A stretch of DNA of 64,000 bases from assembly GCA_039822005.1 (NCBI GenBank), contig JBCBMZ010000002.1, positions 372,001 through 436,000 on the forward strand, read 5' to 3'. Shown in pieces: positions 42,812-51,067 of this stretch (position 1 is its first letter; the number at the start of each line of letters is the position of its first letter). Source of the DNA: JBCBDX01 sp039822005. GTDB lineage: Bacteria > Pseudomonadota > Alphaproteobacteria > Rhizobiales > Rhizobiaceae. Under the pieces are notes generated by a model, which made no database searches, had not been told where the DNA came from, and saw only the letters and a program-made list of their open reading frames with translations. Position numbers and translations under genes: made by a program.

Positions 42812-44905
42812 CTAGCCAGCTGCCAGCAGATAGTCTTGCTGTAGCTGTAAAAGATGTTGCTGTGACGCATCGAAAATGAAGTTGTCCGCTGTCAGATCGC
42901 CGGCTGTGAAATCGCTCAAAATGATCGTACTGTTGGAGCCATAGCGCACATAGGTGTCAGCGCCATCCTGCCAAATTTCCAACGCGGCGAAGTCTGCAAG
43001 ATGGCCGTGTCCGAACAGCAAGATGCTATCATCACCCGCGTCAAAGTCACGAATGGTGTCATACGCATCGCCAACTGCGAAGGCGAAGATGTCTGATCCA
43101 CCGCCGCCTGTCAGCCAATCGCGCGATGTGCCACCCATCAGCAAATCATCGCCTGCGCCACCATAGATTACGTCCTGGCTTCCGTTGCCGTCTAGGAATG
43201 CGCCTCCATCAGCGCCAAAAATGGTCTCCGAACCGTCGGAACCCTCTGCATAGGAAAAGACGACGCTATTGTCGTCATAGAAGCCCGTGTTTGCGTGTTT
43301 TGAGCCGCCTTCGCCCACAATGTCCCAATAGCCATTTCCGCCTGATGTATCTTGGCTCGTGTCGTAGTTCATGATGCCCTGGCCGACGATGATGACGTTG
43401 CCAAGGTCTGGGGAGCCGTGAAAATTCACATCGCGGTTGGTCGCTGTGATACCGATGAAATTGCCGGTCTCTGCGCTCCATGAAGAGAAAAGAAGAGCGT
43501 GGCGAACATTGTAAATTTCGGCGTCAGAGATCGTGGCACCAAAAGTCTCTGCCAGTTCGATGCCATAACCATTACCGCCGCCACCGAGATTGTGTGCGCC
43601 ATTCACATAGATATCGTGCGCCATCAGGTCGAGTGTGGTTCGAAATTCAAAGGCATTGCTCGGCGCATCGAGGATCGAAATACCGGTCAGGGAGATACCA
43701 TCAGCACCGTTGATCAAAATGACGGCGGTGTCTTCAAACTCGGGATGGGTGTTGACGAAGTCAAAATAGTTTGGTTCGCCATCAATGCCCGATGTCACGG
43801 TGAAGAAGCCGAGGGTAACGCCCTCCAACAAGTCGATGGTCGAAACCGTGGTCTCGTCCGGATCAAATGTATAGGGAAGGGGCGAGGAGAGCGTCACGAT
43901 GTCTCCATCTATTTCCTCAACCCGCACGATAAACTCACGAAACGGTCGGTCTTCTGCGTCGTCCATGGAAACATTGTCCCAACCATTTTCCAAAAGATAC
44001 TCTTCTGTGTTGGGTTGGCTTATGTAGATAACATCCCCTGCCGCAAGGTCGGATGTATCAGCAAGTATGATGGTAGTGGCACCTTCTTCGGCGCTTTGAG
44101 AAAGTGACGTCACTTCGGATTTGGCGCCGCCCATGACCTCGATAGCATTGCCGCCGGTACCGTGGGGAAATGTGAAGTTGAAAACCGTTCCCGATTCGCT
44201 TTCGCCGATCAACGAAATGTCGTCGCGCGCGATGATGAGCGTTTCGGAAAACTCATGCGTTCCGTCACAAAGGAAAATCGTTGCACCGGGCGGCGCCTCT
44301 GCAATCAACACATTGAGATCTTCTGCGCTAACGCCAATCGCAACCGTGTAGGTGTTTGTAGAGGCATCGTAAGAAATGGGTTCTGGTTCAGTCGGCCCGT
44401 TCTCTTCGATCCAATCGTTGAGCTTTGCCTCGGCGGCCTCAGCTTTCTCTACAAGGTTCTGCCATTTTTCGGTAAGCTGTGCCTGCCTCATCTCACCTTT
44501 GAGTTGGTGGTTTTCCGCAAGCTCCCCAATCCTGGCCTCTGCGGCGTCGGCCTTCTCGATGAGCTTTTCCAGCTTTTCGGCAAGACGCGCTTCCTTACGC
44601 TCACTATGGTCAGGGTCTTCGATGAGGGCGTTCAATTTGCCCTCAACAGCTTCAACCTTTTCCAGCAATTGTTGCCATTTTTCCGTCAGTTGGGCTGCTT
44701 TTTGTTCGCCGTTCAAATGATGCGCGTCCGCCCATTGCCCGATTTTGGCCTCGGCGGCTTCCGCCTTTTCGACCAAAGCCTCCCACTTGGCTGTAAGTTT
44801 GGCTTCTTTTGCCTCATATGTTGAGGTCGCGTCGGAACTGCCGGTTCCGGCTTCTGGAGTTGTCACGATGTAGTCTCCCGATGCTGAGTTTTTGAAACCC
44901 ACCAT
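42812..44905 (-). CDS. Secreted RTX protein with coiled-coil repeats and right-handed beta-helix
   Basis: A 697-residue protein with no signal peptide. Residues 31-171 hold four tandem helical repeats of about 35 residues (consensus xLTEKWxxLxEKAEAAEAKI). Residues about 180-570 form a parallel beta-helix with pectate-lyase/epimerase-like strings (PPGATIFLCDGTHEFSETLII, GISILDAPSNAFEF, AHNLGGGGNGYGIELA). RTX glycine-rich nonapeptides follow (GGAGDDLLMGG, GGGGSDIFAF, about 575-610) and a C-terminal type I secretion signal with LSDFTAGDLTADNFIFD. A surface or extracellular polysaccharide-binding or -cleaving role is plausible. No HlyB/HlyD genes are in the window. Confidence 0.85.
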   Translation of the reverse strand: MVGFKNSASGDYIVTTPEAGTGSSDATSTYEAKEAKLTAKWEALVEKAEAAEAKIGQWADAHHLNGEQKAAQLTEKWQQLLEKVEAVEGKLNALIEDPDHSERKEARLAEKLEKLIEKADAAEARIGELAENHQLKGEMRQAQLTEKWQNLVEKAEAAEAKLNDWIEENGPTEPEPISYDASTNTYTVAIGVSAEDLNVLIAEAPPGATIFLCDGTHEFSETLIIARDDISLIGESESGTVFNFTFPHGTGGNAIEVMGGAKSEVTSLSQSAEEGATTIILADTSDLAAGDVIYISQPNTEEYLLENGWDNVSMDDAEDRPFREFIVRVEEIDGDIVTLSSPLPYTFDPDETTVSTIDLLEGVTLGFFTVTSGIDGEPNYFDFVNTHPEFEDTAVILINGADGISLTGISILDAPSNAFEFRTTLDLMAHDIYVNGAHNLGGGGNGYGIELAETFGATISDAEIYNVRHALLFSSWSAETGNFIGITATNRDVNFHGSPDLGNVIIVGQGIMNYDTSQDTSGGNGYWDIVGEGGSKHANTGFYDDNSVVFSYAEGSDGSETIFGADGGAFLDGNGSQDVIYGGAGDDLLMGGTSRDWLTGGGGSDIFAFAVGDAYDTIRDFDAGDDSILLFGHGHLADFAALEIWQDGADTYVRYGSNSTIILSDFTAGDLTADNFIFDASQQHLLQLQQDYLLAAG
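44393..44815 (-). repeat. Four tandem ~35-residue coiled-coil repeats in the RTX gene
   Basis: The encoded repeats start at about residues 31, 67, 104 and 140. Each reads like AxLTEKWxxLxEKAEAAEAKIxxW with an alternating linker (DAHHLNGEQKA, EDPDHSERKEA, ENHQLKGEMRQ). Copies 2 and 4 are closest. The DNA copies have diverged, so the array is old or under selection at the protein level. Confidence 0.8.
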
Positions 44906-44910
44906 CCGGC

Positions 44911-44923
44911 ATAGTCGGACTAT
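44911..44923. promoter_or_regulatory. Perfect dyad just upstream of the RTX gene start
   Basis: ATAGTC-G-GACTAT lies 6 bases before the ATG at 44905. It could be an operator or an RNA hairpin hiding the start region. No recognised consensus. Confidence 0.3.
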
Positions 44924-44984
44924 ACTTTTGGTTATTAGTGAGCGGATGACGCAACTTATAATTGCATTGACATGCGCTGGGAGA

Positions 44985-45905
44985 TCAGCTGAGCATCAAG
45001 TCCAAATTCTGCACCGCAGCACCGCTGGCGCCCTTACCCAAATTGTCCAGCGAGGCGATGATGTTGATGTGGCCCGCCCCGGTGTTGTGCGTCAGATAAA
45101 TCCTCAACCGGTCAGTGTTGGCCAATTCCGTCGGATCGAGCCTTGACGGCAGGCCATCCGACGCCACGACCTCAACGATGGTTTGGTCGACATAATGATC
45201 CGCCAGGGCATGGTGGACATGCGCATAGGAGGGTTCGCCCGCCAGCAGATCCAAATGCAAGGGGATGTTCACCAGCATGCCTTGCGGAAATCTCGACACA
45301 TTGGGTGTAAAAATCGGGCGACGGGTCAGGCCTGATCGCGAAATGATTTCGGGGACATGCTTGTGCGCCAAGGTCAATGCGTAGGCAAAATAGGGGGCGT
45401 GGATGGCGTCGGGTGCATCCGTGTTTTCCATCTGCGCGATCATTTGCTTGCCGCCGCCGGTGTACCCCGAAACCGCGTTGATGGTCACCGGATAATCGGT
45501 CGGCAAAAGGCCGGCCAAAACCAGAGGCCGCAAAATGGCAATGGCGCCGGTCGAATAGCAGCCGGGGTTGGAGACGAACTGCGCCTTGGCAATCCGTTGC
45601 GCTTGGCCTAGCTCGGCTTCGGCGAACCCGTAAACCCAGTCTGGATGGGTGCGATGCGCGGTGGACGCGTCGATGAAGCGGGTGCCACTGTCGGCAGCTA
45701 AAGCAACCGCCTCGCGTGCGGCATCATCCGGCAGACACAGGATCGCAATGTCGGCATCTTTTAAAAGCTGTTCGCGTTTCCCAGCGTCCCGGCGGTCTTC
45801 ATGGGCCAGTGACAAAAGCACCAGATCGTCACGCGCTTCCAAGCGCTCACGGATTTGCAGTCCGGTCGTGCCGTGTTCGCCATCAATGAAGATTTTTGCT
45901 GTCAT
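44985..45905 (-). CDS. argC: N-acetyl-gamma-glutamyl-phosphate reductase, type 2
   Basis: Third step of arginine synthesis: NADPH-dependent reduction of N-acetylglutamyl phosphate. The 306-residue short form starts KIFIDGEHGTTGLQIRERL (about 4-22), and the catalytic Cys is in SNPGCYSTGAI (about 112-122). This type 2 form is typical of Alphaproteobacteria and differs from the longer type 1. It lies 27 bases past the speB stop on the same strand, linking arginine and polyamine metabolism. Confidence 0.94.
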   Translation of the reverse strand: MTAKIFIDGEHGTTGLQIRERLEARDDLVLLSLAHEDRRDAGKREQLLKDADIAILCLPDDAAREAVALAADSGTRFIDASTAHRTHPDWVYGFAEAELGQAQRIAKAQFVSNPGCYSTGAIAILRPLVLAGLLPTDYPVTINAVSGYTGGGKQMIAQMENTDAPDAIHAPYFAYALTLAHKHVPEIISRSGLTRRPIFTPNVSRFPQGMLVNIPLHLDLLAGEPSYAHVHHALADHYVDQTIVEVVASDGLPSRLDPTELANTDRLRIYLTHNTGAGHINIIASLDNLGKGASGAAVQNLDLMLS

Positions 45906-45932
45906 TTCAATGTTTTGCCGATATTTTCGGAA

Positions 45933-46892
45933 TCAGTTTCTAACAGAAGCAGCGCGCTTTTCTGCCAATAGCCCCAGCAAATACATCGCAACTGTTGCGC
46001 CCGCAATCGCTGTTACCTGGGCGTGATCATAGGCGGGGGCCACTTCCACCACGTCTGCCCCCACCATATTCACATCTCCCAACTGGCGAATGACAGACAG
46101 CATCTTGGCGCTGGAGGGGCCGCCCGCCACGGGTGTGCCGGTACCTGGCGCGAAGGCGGGGTCCAGGCAATCAATATCAAAGGTCAAATAAGCCGGACGT
46201 TCCCCAACGCGTGCGCGGATCATGTCCGCAATCGCTGTGGCCGAAAGTTCGTCAACATCGAAACCGGGCAACATTTTAATGCCAAAGTCCTGCGGCGCTT
46301 GCGTGCGGATGCCGATCTGGATTGACGTGCCAACATCAATGATGCCCTCTTTGGCGGCGCGCCCCACAAAGGTGCCATGGTCGATGCGCTTGCCATCATC
46401 GTCCCAAGTGTCCTGGTGGGCATCAAACTGGATCAGGCAAAGAGGGCCATGCTTGGCGGCATGGGCTTTCAACAACGGCCATGTGACAAAATGGTCTCCG
46501 CCCAGCGCCAACAGAAACGCGTCCGCTGCCAGCACTTTTTTCGCTTCGCGTTCGATCGCGGCGGGTGTCTTGGCATGGTTGCCATAGTCGAGCAGCATGT
46601 CACCACGATCGACCACGGCCAGCATCTCAAACAGATCAATGCCGAAAGGATATTGCGGATCATTGTCAAAAATCGCTGACGCCGTGCGGATGGCTTGCGG
46701 TCCAAAACGTGCGCCGGGCCTGTTTGACACCGCTGCATCAAACGGGATGCCCATCACGGCCACATCCACATTCTTGAGCTGCTTGGTGTATTTGCGCCGC
46801 ATGAAGGAGAGGGCACCCGCATGGGTGGGGTCGGCGGCTGCGCCGGTCAACCCACGGGCGATAAAGGCATGATCGATGGTGCTGTTGGCCAT
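45933..46892 (-). CDS. speB: Agmatinase
   Basis: Hydrolyses agmatine to putrescine and urea. The 319-residue ureohydrolase has the manganese ligands in LALGGDHFVTWP (about 116-127), QFDAHQDTWDDD (about 143-154) and TFDIDCLDPAFAPGTGTP (about 226-243). GIPFDAAVSNRPGARFGP near residue 48 is typical of agmatinases. It is followed by argC 27 bases later. The product matches the substrate of the polyamine importer at 32-36 kb. Confidence 0.92.
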   Translation of the reverse strand: MANSTIDHAFIARGLTGAAADPTHAGALSFMRRKYTKQLKNVDVAVMGIPFDAAVSNRPGARFGPQAIRTASAIFDNDPQYPFGIDLFEMLAVVDRGDMLLDYGNHAKTPAAIEREAKKVLAADAFLLALGGDHFVTWPLLKAHAAKHGPLCLIQFDAHQDTWDDDGKRIDHGTFVGRAAKEGIIDVGTSIQIGIRTQAPQDFGIKMLPGFDVDELSATAIADMIRARVGERPAYLTFDIDCLDPAFAPGTGTPVAGGPSSAKMLSVIRQLGDVNMVGADVVEVAPAYDHAQVTAIAGATVAMYLLGLLAEKRAASVRN

Positions 46893-46960
46893 AATTGTCT
46901 GTCAAAGCGTTGATAGTCCCGTCGCCTTCAACAGCTTTCACGCGTCATTGGCAATGAAAT

Positions 46961-47350
46961 TCAACGCACCAGCGGAAGGCCTTCGCGTTTCCACTCCGAC
47001 GTACCGCCGCCCATATGGTAGACATTGGTCAGTCCCGCATTTCGCAAGATGTTGATCGAGGCATCACTGCGACCACCGGCTGCACAGTGCATGATGTAGG
47101 TTTTTGAACCGTCCAGCTCGGCGATCCGATCGCGAAAATTCCGGTCGAAATAGTTGATATTGATCGCCCCTTCAATGTGGCCGGAGCGGAACTCACGACC
47201 CGTGCGAATGTCGAGCACCACAATATCCGGGTTTGATTGCAGAAGTTGATAGGCTTGCTGCGCGGTTACTTCTTGAGCCGCTTGCGCAGGTAAAGCGGTG
47301 AGCATGATGGCTGAGGCGCAGGCGGTCAGCAGTGAACGGCGGTTGAGCAT
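46961..47350 (-). CDS. Exported rhodanese-domain protein
   Basis: A 129-residue single-domain rhodanese with a Sec signal peptide (MLNRRSLLTACASAIMLTALPAQA). The active loop is MHCAAGGRSDAS with the catalytic Cys at about residue 88, six residues before Asp as in sulfurtransferases. VLDIRTGREFRSGHIEGAINI (about 45-65) is the CH2A-like box. A periplasmic sulfur-transfer or redox role is likely. Gap to speB is 68 bases. Confidence 0.88.
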   Translation of the reverse strand: MLNRRSLLTACASAIMLTALPAQAAQEVTAQQAYQLLQSNPDIVVLDIRTGREFRSGHIEGAININYFDRNFRDRIAELDGSKTYIMHCAAGGRSDASINILRNAGLTNVYHMGGGTSEWKREGLPLVR

Positions 47351-47424
47351 GGTATCTCCGTCTATAACTGCCTCCTATACGTTTTAACGGGCCGCATTGG
47401 ATGAGTTGCTGCATGTGTGAAATG

Positions 47425-47454
47425 AAAAAAACCCCGGCCATGGACCGGGGTTTT
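47425..47454 (-). terminator. Rho-independent terminator of the BCCT gene
   Basis: CCCCGG (47432-47437) pairs with CCGGGG (47445-47450). On the minus strand the stem is followed by seven T residues. It lies 20 bases past the BCCT stop. Confidence 0.9.
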
Positions 47455-47473
47455 CGAAAAGATGTCCGGGCCT

Positions 47474-49153
47474 CTATTCAGCCGGTTGGACCGCTGCAAG
47501 ATCTTCCGTAGTCGTCGGCGTGCCGACTTTCTCGCGTTGGATGTCCAACCAAATGGCTTTGATCAAGGACACACCCATCAGGAACATGACGAAGCTGAAG
47601 GGTAGGGCACCGATGACCATGGCTGTTTGGATGGCGCTGAGACCGCCCGCGATAATTAGGCCACCCACCACAAAGGCCAACGCTGCACCCCAAAACAGAA
47701 TATGGGGTCTTGCTTTGGGGCCTTCGTCACCGGCAGCATTAATGGTGTTGATGATCAATACGGCACTATCGGCAGAGGTCACAAGGTACGTCAGCAACAA
47801 TATCACCACGATAATAGACATGAGCCAAGCGATGGTTGGCTGTAAAATGACGGACAGCATCGCAAACAATTGATCAGCTTGGCCTGCTCCACTGATGGCT
47901 CCAGCTGCCTCACCGCTCAACTCAAGGTCGATGGCCGTACCACCCACGAGAGCAAACCAGACAAAACACATGATGGCAGGGATCAACATCGCGCCCAGTA
48001 CATATTCCCGGACAGTACGTCCTTTGGAGATACGCGCGAGGAAGACACCCACAAACGGAGCGAACGCAATCCACCAAGCCCAATAGAAGATGGTCCAGCC
48101 ACCTTGCCATCCGGCGAGCGCGTCTCCGACTTCCGTTCCGTCAGTTTGCCAAACGGTGAACAGGTTGCCCGGAATGGAGACAACATAATCAAACAGCCCG
48201 ACAAACAAGGCGGTAAAGCCAAACACCGTTGAGCCGAAAATGATGAAGAACGCCAACAGGAAAAAGCTGAGCGCCATGTTGATGTTGGAAAGCCACTTGA
48301 TGCCTTTGCCGACACCGGATAGCGCCGAAAGCGTCGAGGCTCCCATGATCACAAGCAAGCCAAATATGATCGCAGCATTAGATGCTGATCTCGAACCATC
48401 TTCAGCCGTCACATACAGCCATTCGCCAAAGCCGATGCGATAAAGCCCGGATATGAACTGTTCCACGCCGAAGCCAAGCGTCTGCGAAACGCCGAGCACG
48501 GTGGCAACAACGGCGACGACATCCACGAAATGGCCCAAAGGTCCAGAGAGTGATTTGCCGAAAAGCGGCGTCAGGCCAGAGCGAATAGTAAGTGGTAATC
48601 CGCGTCTATAGGAGTAATAACCGAGCGATAGACCAACAATGGCGTAGGCCGCCCACGCTGCAAATCCCCAATGGGTAAACGACCATATATAGGCATCGCG
48701 CACATTGCCGAGAGTGCTTGGCTCGGTTAACCCCTGTATGGTCGCCGGGTTCTTGGCGAAGTGATACATTGGCTCAGCGGTAGCGAACGTCAGCATTCCA
48801 ATGCCGATGCCGGCACCGAACATCATGGAAAACCATGAGAAGTTGGAAAACTCTGGTTCATCATCGGGGAGCCCGAGCTTGAGTCGACCAGAAACCGGCA
48901 GTAACGCCAGCCCGAAACAAATGATGACGAAAAACGCCATCACATAGACGTACCAATAACTAAAAGACGCTAGAATGAAAGAATTAATTGAGCTGAGAAA
49001 TGCTCCCGCCTGTTCCGGAAAAGCAATCGCCCAGATAATTAGAGCGCCAACAAGTATTTTACCAGTAATTGTAACGTCTTTTGTAAACCCTTTGTAGAAG
49101 CCGTTTTCGGCAGTACTTATAGGCAGATGCATGAGTGGTGGCGTTTTTGCCAT
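47474..49153 (-). CDS. BCCT-family betaine/carnitine/choline transporter
   Basis: A 559-residue, 12-segment sodium- or proton-coupled carrier of quaternary ammonium compounds. It has GIGIGMLTFATAEPMYHF (about 114-131) and the hallmark WTIFYWAWWIAFAPFVGVFLARISKGRT (about 343-370) with the conserved Trp residues of the substrate box. The short C-terminal tail lacks the long osmosensing extension of BetP, suggesting a constitutive importer. Monocistronic, with its own terminator. Confidence 0.92.
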   Translation of the reverse strand: MAKTPPLMHLPISTAENGFYKGFTKDVTITGKILVGALIIWAIAFPEQAGAFLSSINSFILASFSYWYVYVMAFFVIICFGLALLPVSGRLKLGLPDDEPEFSNFSWFSMMFGAGIGIGMLTFATAEPMYHFAKNPATIQGLTEPSTLGNVRDAYIWSFTHWGFAAWAAYAIVGLSLGYYSYRRGLPLTIRSGLTPLFGKSLSGPLGHFVDVVAVVATVLGVSQTLGFGVEQFISGLYRIGFGEWLYVTAEDGSRSASNAAIIFGLLVIMGASTLSALSGVGKGIKWLSNINMALSFFLLAFFIIFGSTVFGFTALFVGLFDYVVSIPGNLFTVWQTDGTEVGDALAGWQGGWTIFYWAWWIAFAPFVGVFLARISKGRTVREYVLGAMLIPAIMCFVWFALVGGTAIDLELSGEAAGAISGAGQADQLFAMLSVILQPTIAWLMSIIVVILLLTYLVTSADSAVLIINTINAAGDEGPKARPHILFWGAALAFVVGGLIIAGGLSAIQTAMVIGALPFSFVMFLMGVSLIKAIWLDIQREKVGTPTTTEDLAAVQPAE

Positions 49154-49270
49154 CTGAATTCCCCGATTTTTATCGTTAAGTCCCGTTTAACGATGACGGT
49201 CTTACATATACAGCCAAGGGATGCAAATGGCTCGCGCGCTAATTGTGCGAAGTATTTTCTGCACGCACAA

Positions 49271-49295
49271 AAAACGGGCCCCGAAAGGCCCGTTT
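49271..49295 (-). terminator. Rho-independent terminator of rplM-rpsI
   Basis: ACGGGCC (49274-49280) pairs with GGCCCGT (49287-49293), loop CCGAAA. On the minus strand six T residues follow the stem (CCCGTTTTTTG), 24 bases past the rpsI stop. Confidence 0.9.
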
Positions 49296-49316
49296 TGAAA
49301 TCCGATATCGAAAAGG

Positions 49317-49868
49317 TCAGCGTTTGGAGAACTGGAAGGAGCGGCGGGCTTTGGCCTTGCCGTATTTCTTCCGCTCGACCACACGGCTGTCGCGGGTCAG
49401 GAAGCCGCCTTTTTTCAAGGTTGAGCGCAGCTCAGGCTCATAGTGGGTCAGCGCCTTGGAAATACCGTGGCGCACAGCGCCGGCCTGACCGGAAAGGCCG
49501 CCGCCGGTTACCGTGATGACGACGTCATATTGTGTTTCGCGGTTCACAGCCACCAGCGGTTGCTTGACGATCATCTGCAAAACCGGACGTGCGAAATATT
49601 CAGAGACGTCGCGTGCCTTGTTGGCTTTGGCTTGCTCTTTACGTGTCTTGGCACGTACTTCGCGCTTCTTCGGTTCGCCTTCCACGGTGATCTTGCCGGT
49701 GCCCGGCTTGATCCAGACGCGGGCTACGGCGTCTTTACGCTTGCCGGTGGCATAAGCGCGACCCTGTTCGTCGAGCTTTTGCGTGTAGACCGGAGCAGCG
49801 TTTTCCAATGGTGCGTCAACAACGCCGGTTGCTGCGCCCAGTTCTTCAAGGGAGTTAATTTCAGCCAT
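49317..49868 (-). CDS. rpsI: 30S ribosomal protein S9 with a basic insertion
   Basis: Small-subunit protein whose C-terminal tail reaches the P-site tRNA. The core is clear: GRAYATGKRKDAVARVWIKPGTGKITV (37-62), GGGLSGQAGAVRHGISKAL and the tail KYGKAKARRSFQFSKR. At 183 residues it is about 28 longer than I recall for rhizobial S9. Most of the excess is a 21-residue Lys/Arg-rich insertion at about 65-85 (PKKREVRAKTRKEQAKANKA) between the two strands that normally meet directly, before RDVSEYFARPVLQ. The rest is a longer N-terminus. It follows rplM after 8 bases. Confidence 0.96.
   Translation of the reverse strand: MAEINSLEELGAATGVVDAPLENAAPVYTQKLDEQGRAYATGKRKDAVARVWIKPGTGKITVEGEPKKREVRAKTRKEQAKANKARDVSEYFARPVLQMIVKQPLVAVNRETQYDVVITVTGGGLSGQAGAVRHGISKALTHYEPELRSTLKKGGFLTRDSRVVERKKYGKAKARRSFQFSKR
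49614..49676 (-). other. In-frame basic insertion within rpsI
   Basis: The 63 bases encode S9 residues 65-85, of which about ten are Lys or Arg. The reading frame is kept and the flanking conserved strands are intact, so the protein is likely functional. It would lie on a solvent-side hairpin of S9. Confidence 0.7.
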
Positions 49869-49876
49869 ATTTCTTA

Positions 49877-50338
49877 TCAGGCCTTCTTGTTCTTGGAGTT
49901 CATGGAAGCGACGTCAACAACTTCAGGCTGTTGTGCTTCGTGCGGATGGACGGCGCCGGCATAGACGCGCAAATTTTTCATCTGGCGACGGCCGAGGGGC
50001 CCGCGTGGTATCATGCGCTCGACGGCTTTTTCGACGACACGCTCAGGGAAACGGCCGTTCAAAAGCGCATCTGCAGTGCGCTCTTTGATGCCGCCCGGAT
50101 GCCCGGTGTGCCAATAATATTTCTTCTGCGCGCGTTTGTTGCCGGTAAAGACAACTTTGTCAGCATTGATGACAATGACATGGTCGCCATCATCGACATG
50201 GGGCGTGTATGTGGGCTTGTGCTTGCCACGCAAGCGCATGGCAATGATCGAGGCAAGGCGGCCGACGACCATGCCTTCGGCGTCAATCAGCAGCCACTTC
50301 TTCTGCACATCGGCAGGTTTTTGCGAAAAGGTTCGCAT
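49877..50338 (-). CDS. rplM: 50S ribosomal protein L13
   Basis: Early-assembling large-subunit protein. The 153 residues contain KKWLLIDAEGMVVGRLAS (about 13-30), GDHVIVINADKVVFTGNK (51-68) and the family signature GPLGRRQMKNLRVYAGAVHPHEAQQP (about 112-137). ATG 50338 with AAGGA upstream is preferred to the longer frame starting at 50353. It forms the standard operon with rpsI. Confidence 0.97.
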   Translation of the reverse strand: MRTFSQKPADVQKKWLLIDAEGMVVGRLASIIAMRLRGKHKPTYTPHVDDGDHVIVINADKVVFTGNKRAQKKYYWHTGHPGGIKERTADALLNGRFPERVVEKAVERMIPRGPLGRRQMKNLRVYAGAVHPHEAQQPEVVDVASMNSKNKKA

Positions 50339-50557
50339 GGCATTTTCCTTCATTCAGGTCGATCCCGTCCATCGCCACTCAAAGCGGCCCGGCGGGCGTT
50401 TTTTGTTGCTTGGATTGTCGGACGGGCCGACAAAAAACACCGGCAAGCACAAGAGCACTGCCGGAAGGCGGGCTGATAGAGGAATGACAGAGCCATGTCA
50501 ATACCTCACTCGCAAAGGAGTTCAGAGAAAATGTATATATATCAGGGATTTAAGTAA

Positions 50558-50577
50558 TAAGGTATTATAATACCTTA
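50558..50577. promoter_or_regulatory. Perfect 20-base palindrome before rplM
   Basis: TAAGGTATTA followed by TAATACCTTA, a perfect even palindrome overlapping the stop codon of the thioesterase gene. It contains TATAAT on both strands and may be part of the rplM promoter region or an operator; no consensus is recognised. Confidence 0.35.
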
Positions 50578-51024
50578 CCCATTCGGTATCGAATATGTTG
50601 CGGTTGCCTGGCTGACAGTCCGCCCTTGTGTATCGACGATCAGGCAATCCACGACGGCCAGCCTTTTGCCGAGCTTCAAAAGCCGCGCATGGCAATCGAG
50701 CGGGCCCGGCTCCGGCTTGTGCATGAAGTTGATGTTCATATTGGTCGTCACGGTGTGCTTGGCCGGGCCAATGTGAGCGAGAATGCAAATATAGGCTGAG
50801 ACATCGGCCAGCGCGAACATGGAGGGCCCGGAGACCGTGCCGCCCGGACGCAGATGCCGTTCCATGGGTGTCAGCCGGTAGGTCACCGCGCCTTGTCGCA
50901 CATCTTCCACGGTGAAAACGCGGCCATCCTGATGAACCTGTGGAAATTCGCTTTCCAAAAAGGCTTCAATATCCGCAATTGTCATCACCGGAGCATCAAG
51001 ACCTTGGGTCACGGGCTCTTGCAT
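50575..51024 (-). CDS. PaaI-family hotdog thioesterase
   Basis: A 149-residue acyl-CoA thioesterase-like protein. The hotdog fold shows HLRPGGTVSGPSMFALADVSAYICIL (about 62-87), with the catalytic-type Asp in ALADVS, then TTNMNINFMHKP (about 97-108). It starts divergent from an enoyl-CoA hydratase gene with 43 bases between them, so the two may share a control region and act on the same acyl-CoA pathway. ATG 51024 is chosen; the longer frame overlaps the hydratase gene. Confidence 0.87.
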   Translation of the reverse strand: MQEPVTQGLDAPVMTIADIEAFLESEFPQVHQDGRVFTVEDVRQGAVTYRLTPMERHLRPGGTVSGPSMFALADVSAYICILAHIGPAKHTVTTNMNINFMHKPEPGPLDCHARLLKLGKRLAVVDCLIVDTQGRTVSQATATYSIPNG

Positions 51025-51067
51025 GTGCCGTTCTCTTTCGTCATCAAAACATAAAGCGGAGACCCCT

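Noticed and set aside
42516..42815. 99-codon plus-strand frame before the RTX gene
   Set aside because: AT-rich region, no ribosome-binding site, no recognisable protein features, and it overlaps the RTX gene terminator.
43499..44824. Long plus-strand open frames of about 200 codons opposite the RTX gene
   Set aside because: They are complements of the repetitive, low-complexity RTX coding sequence and have no features of their own.
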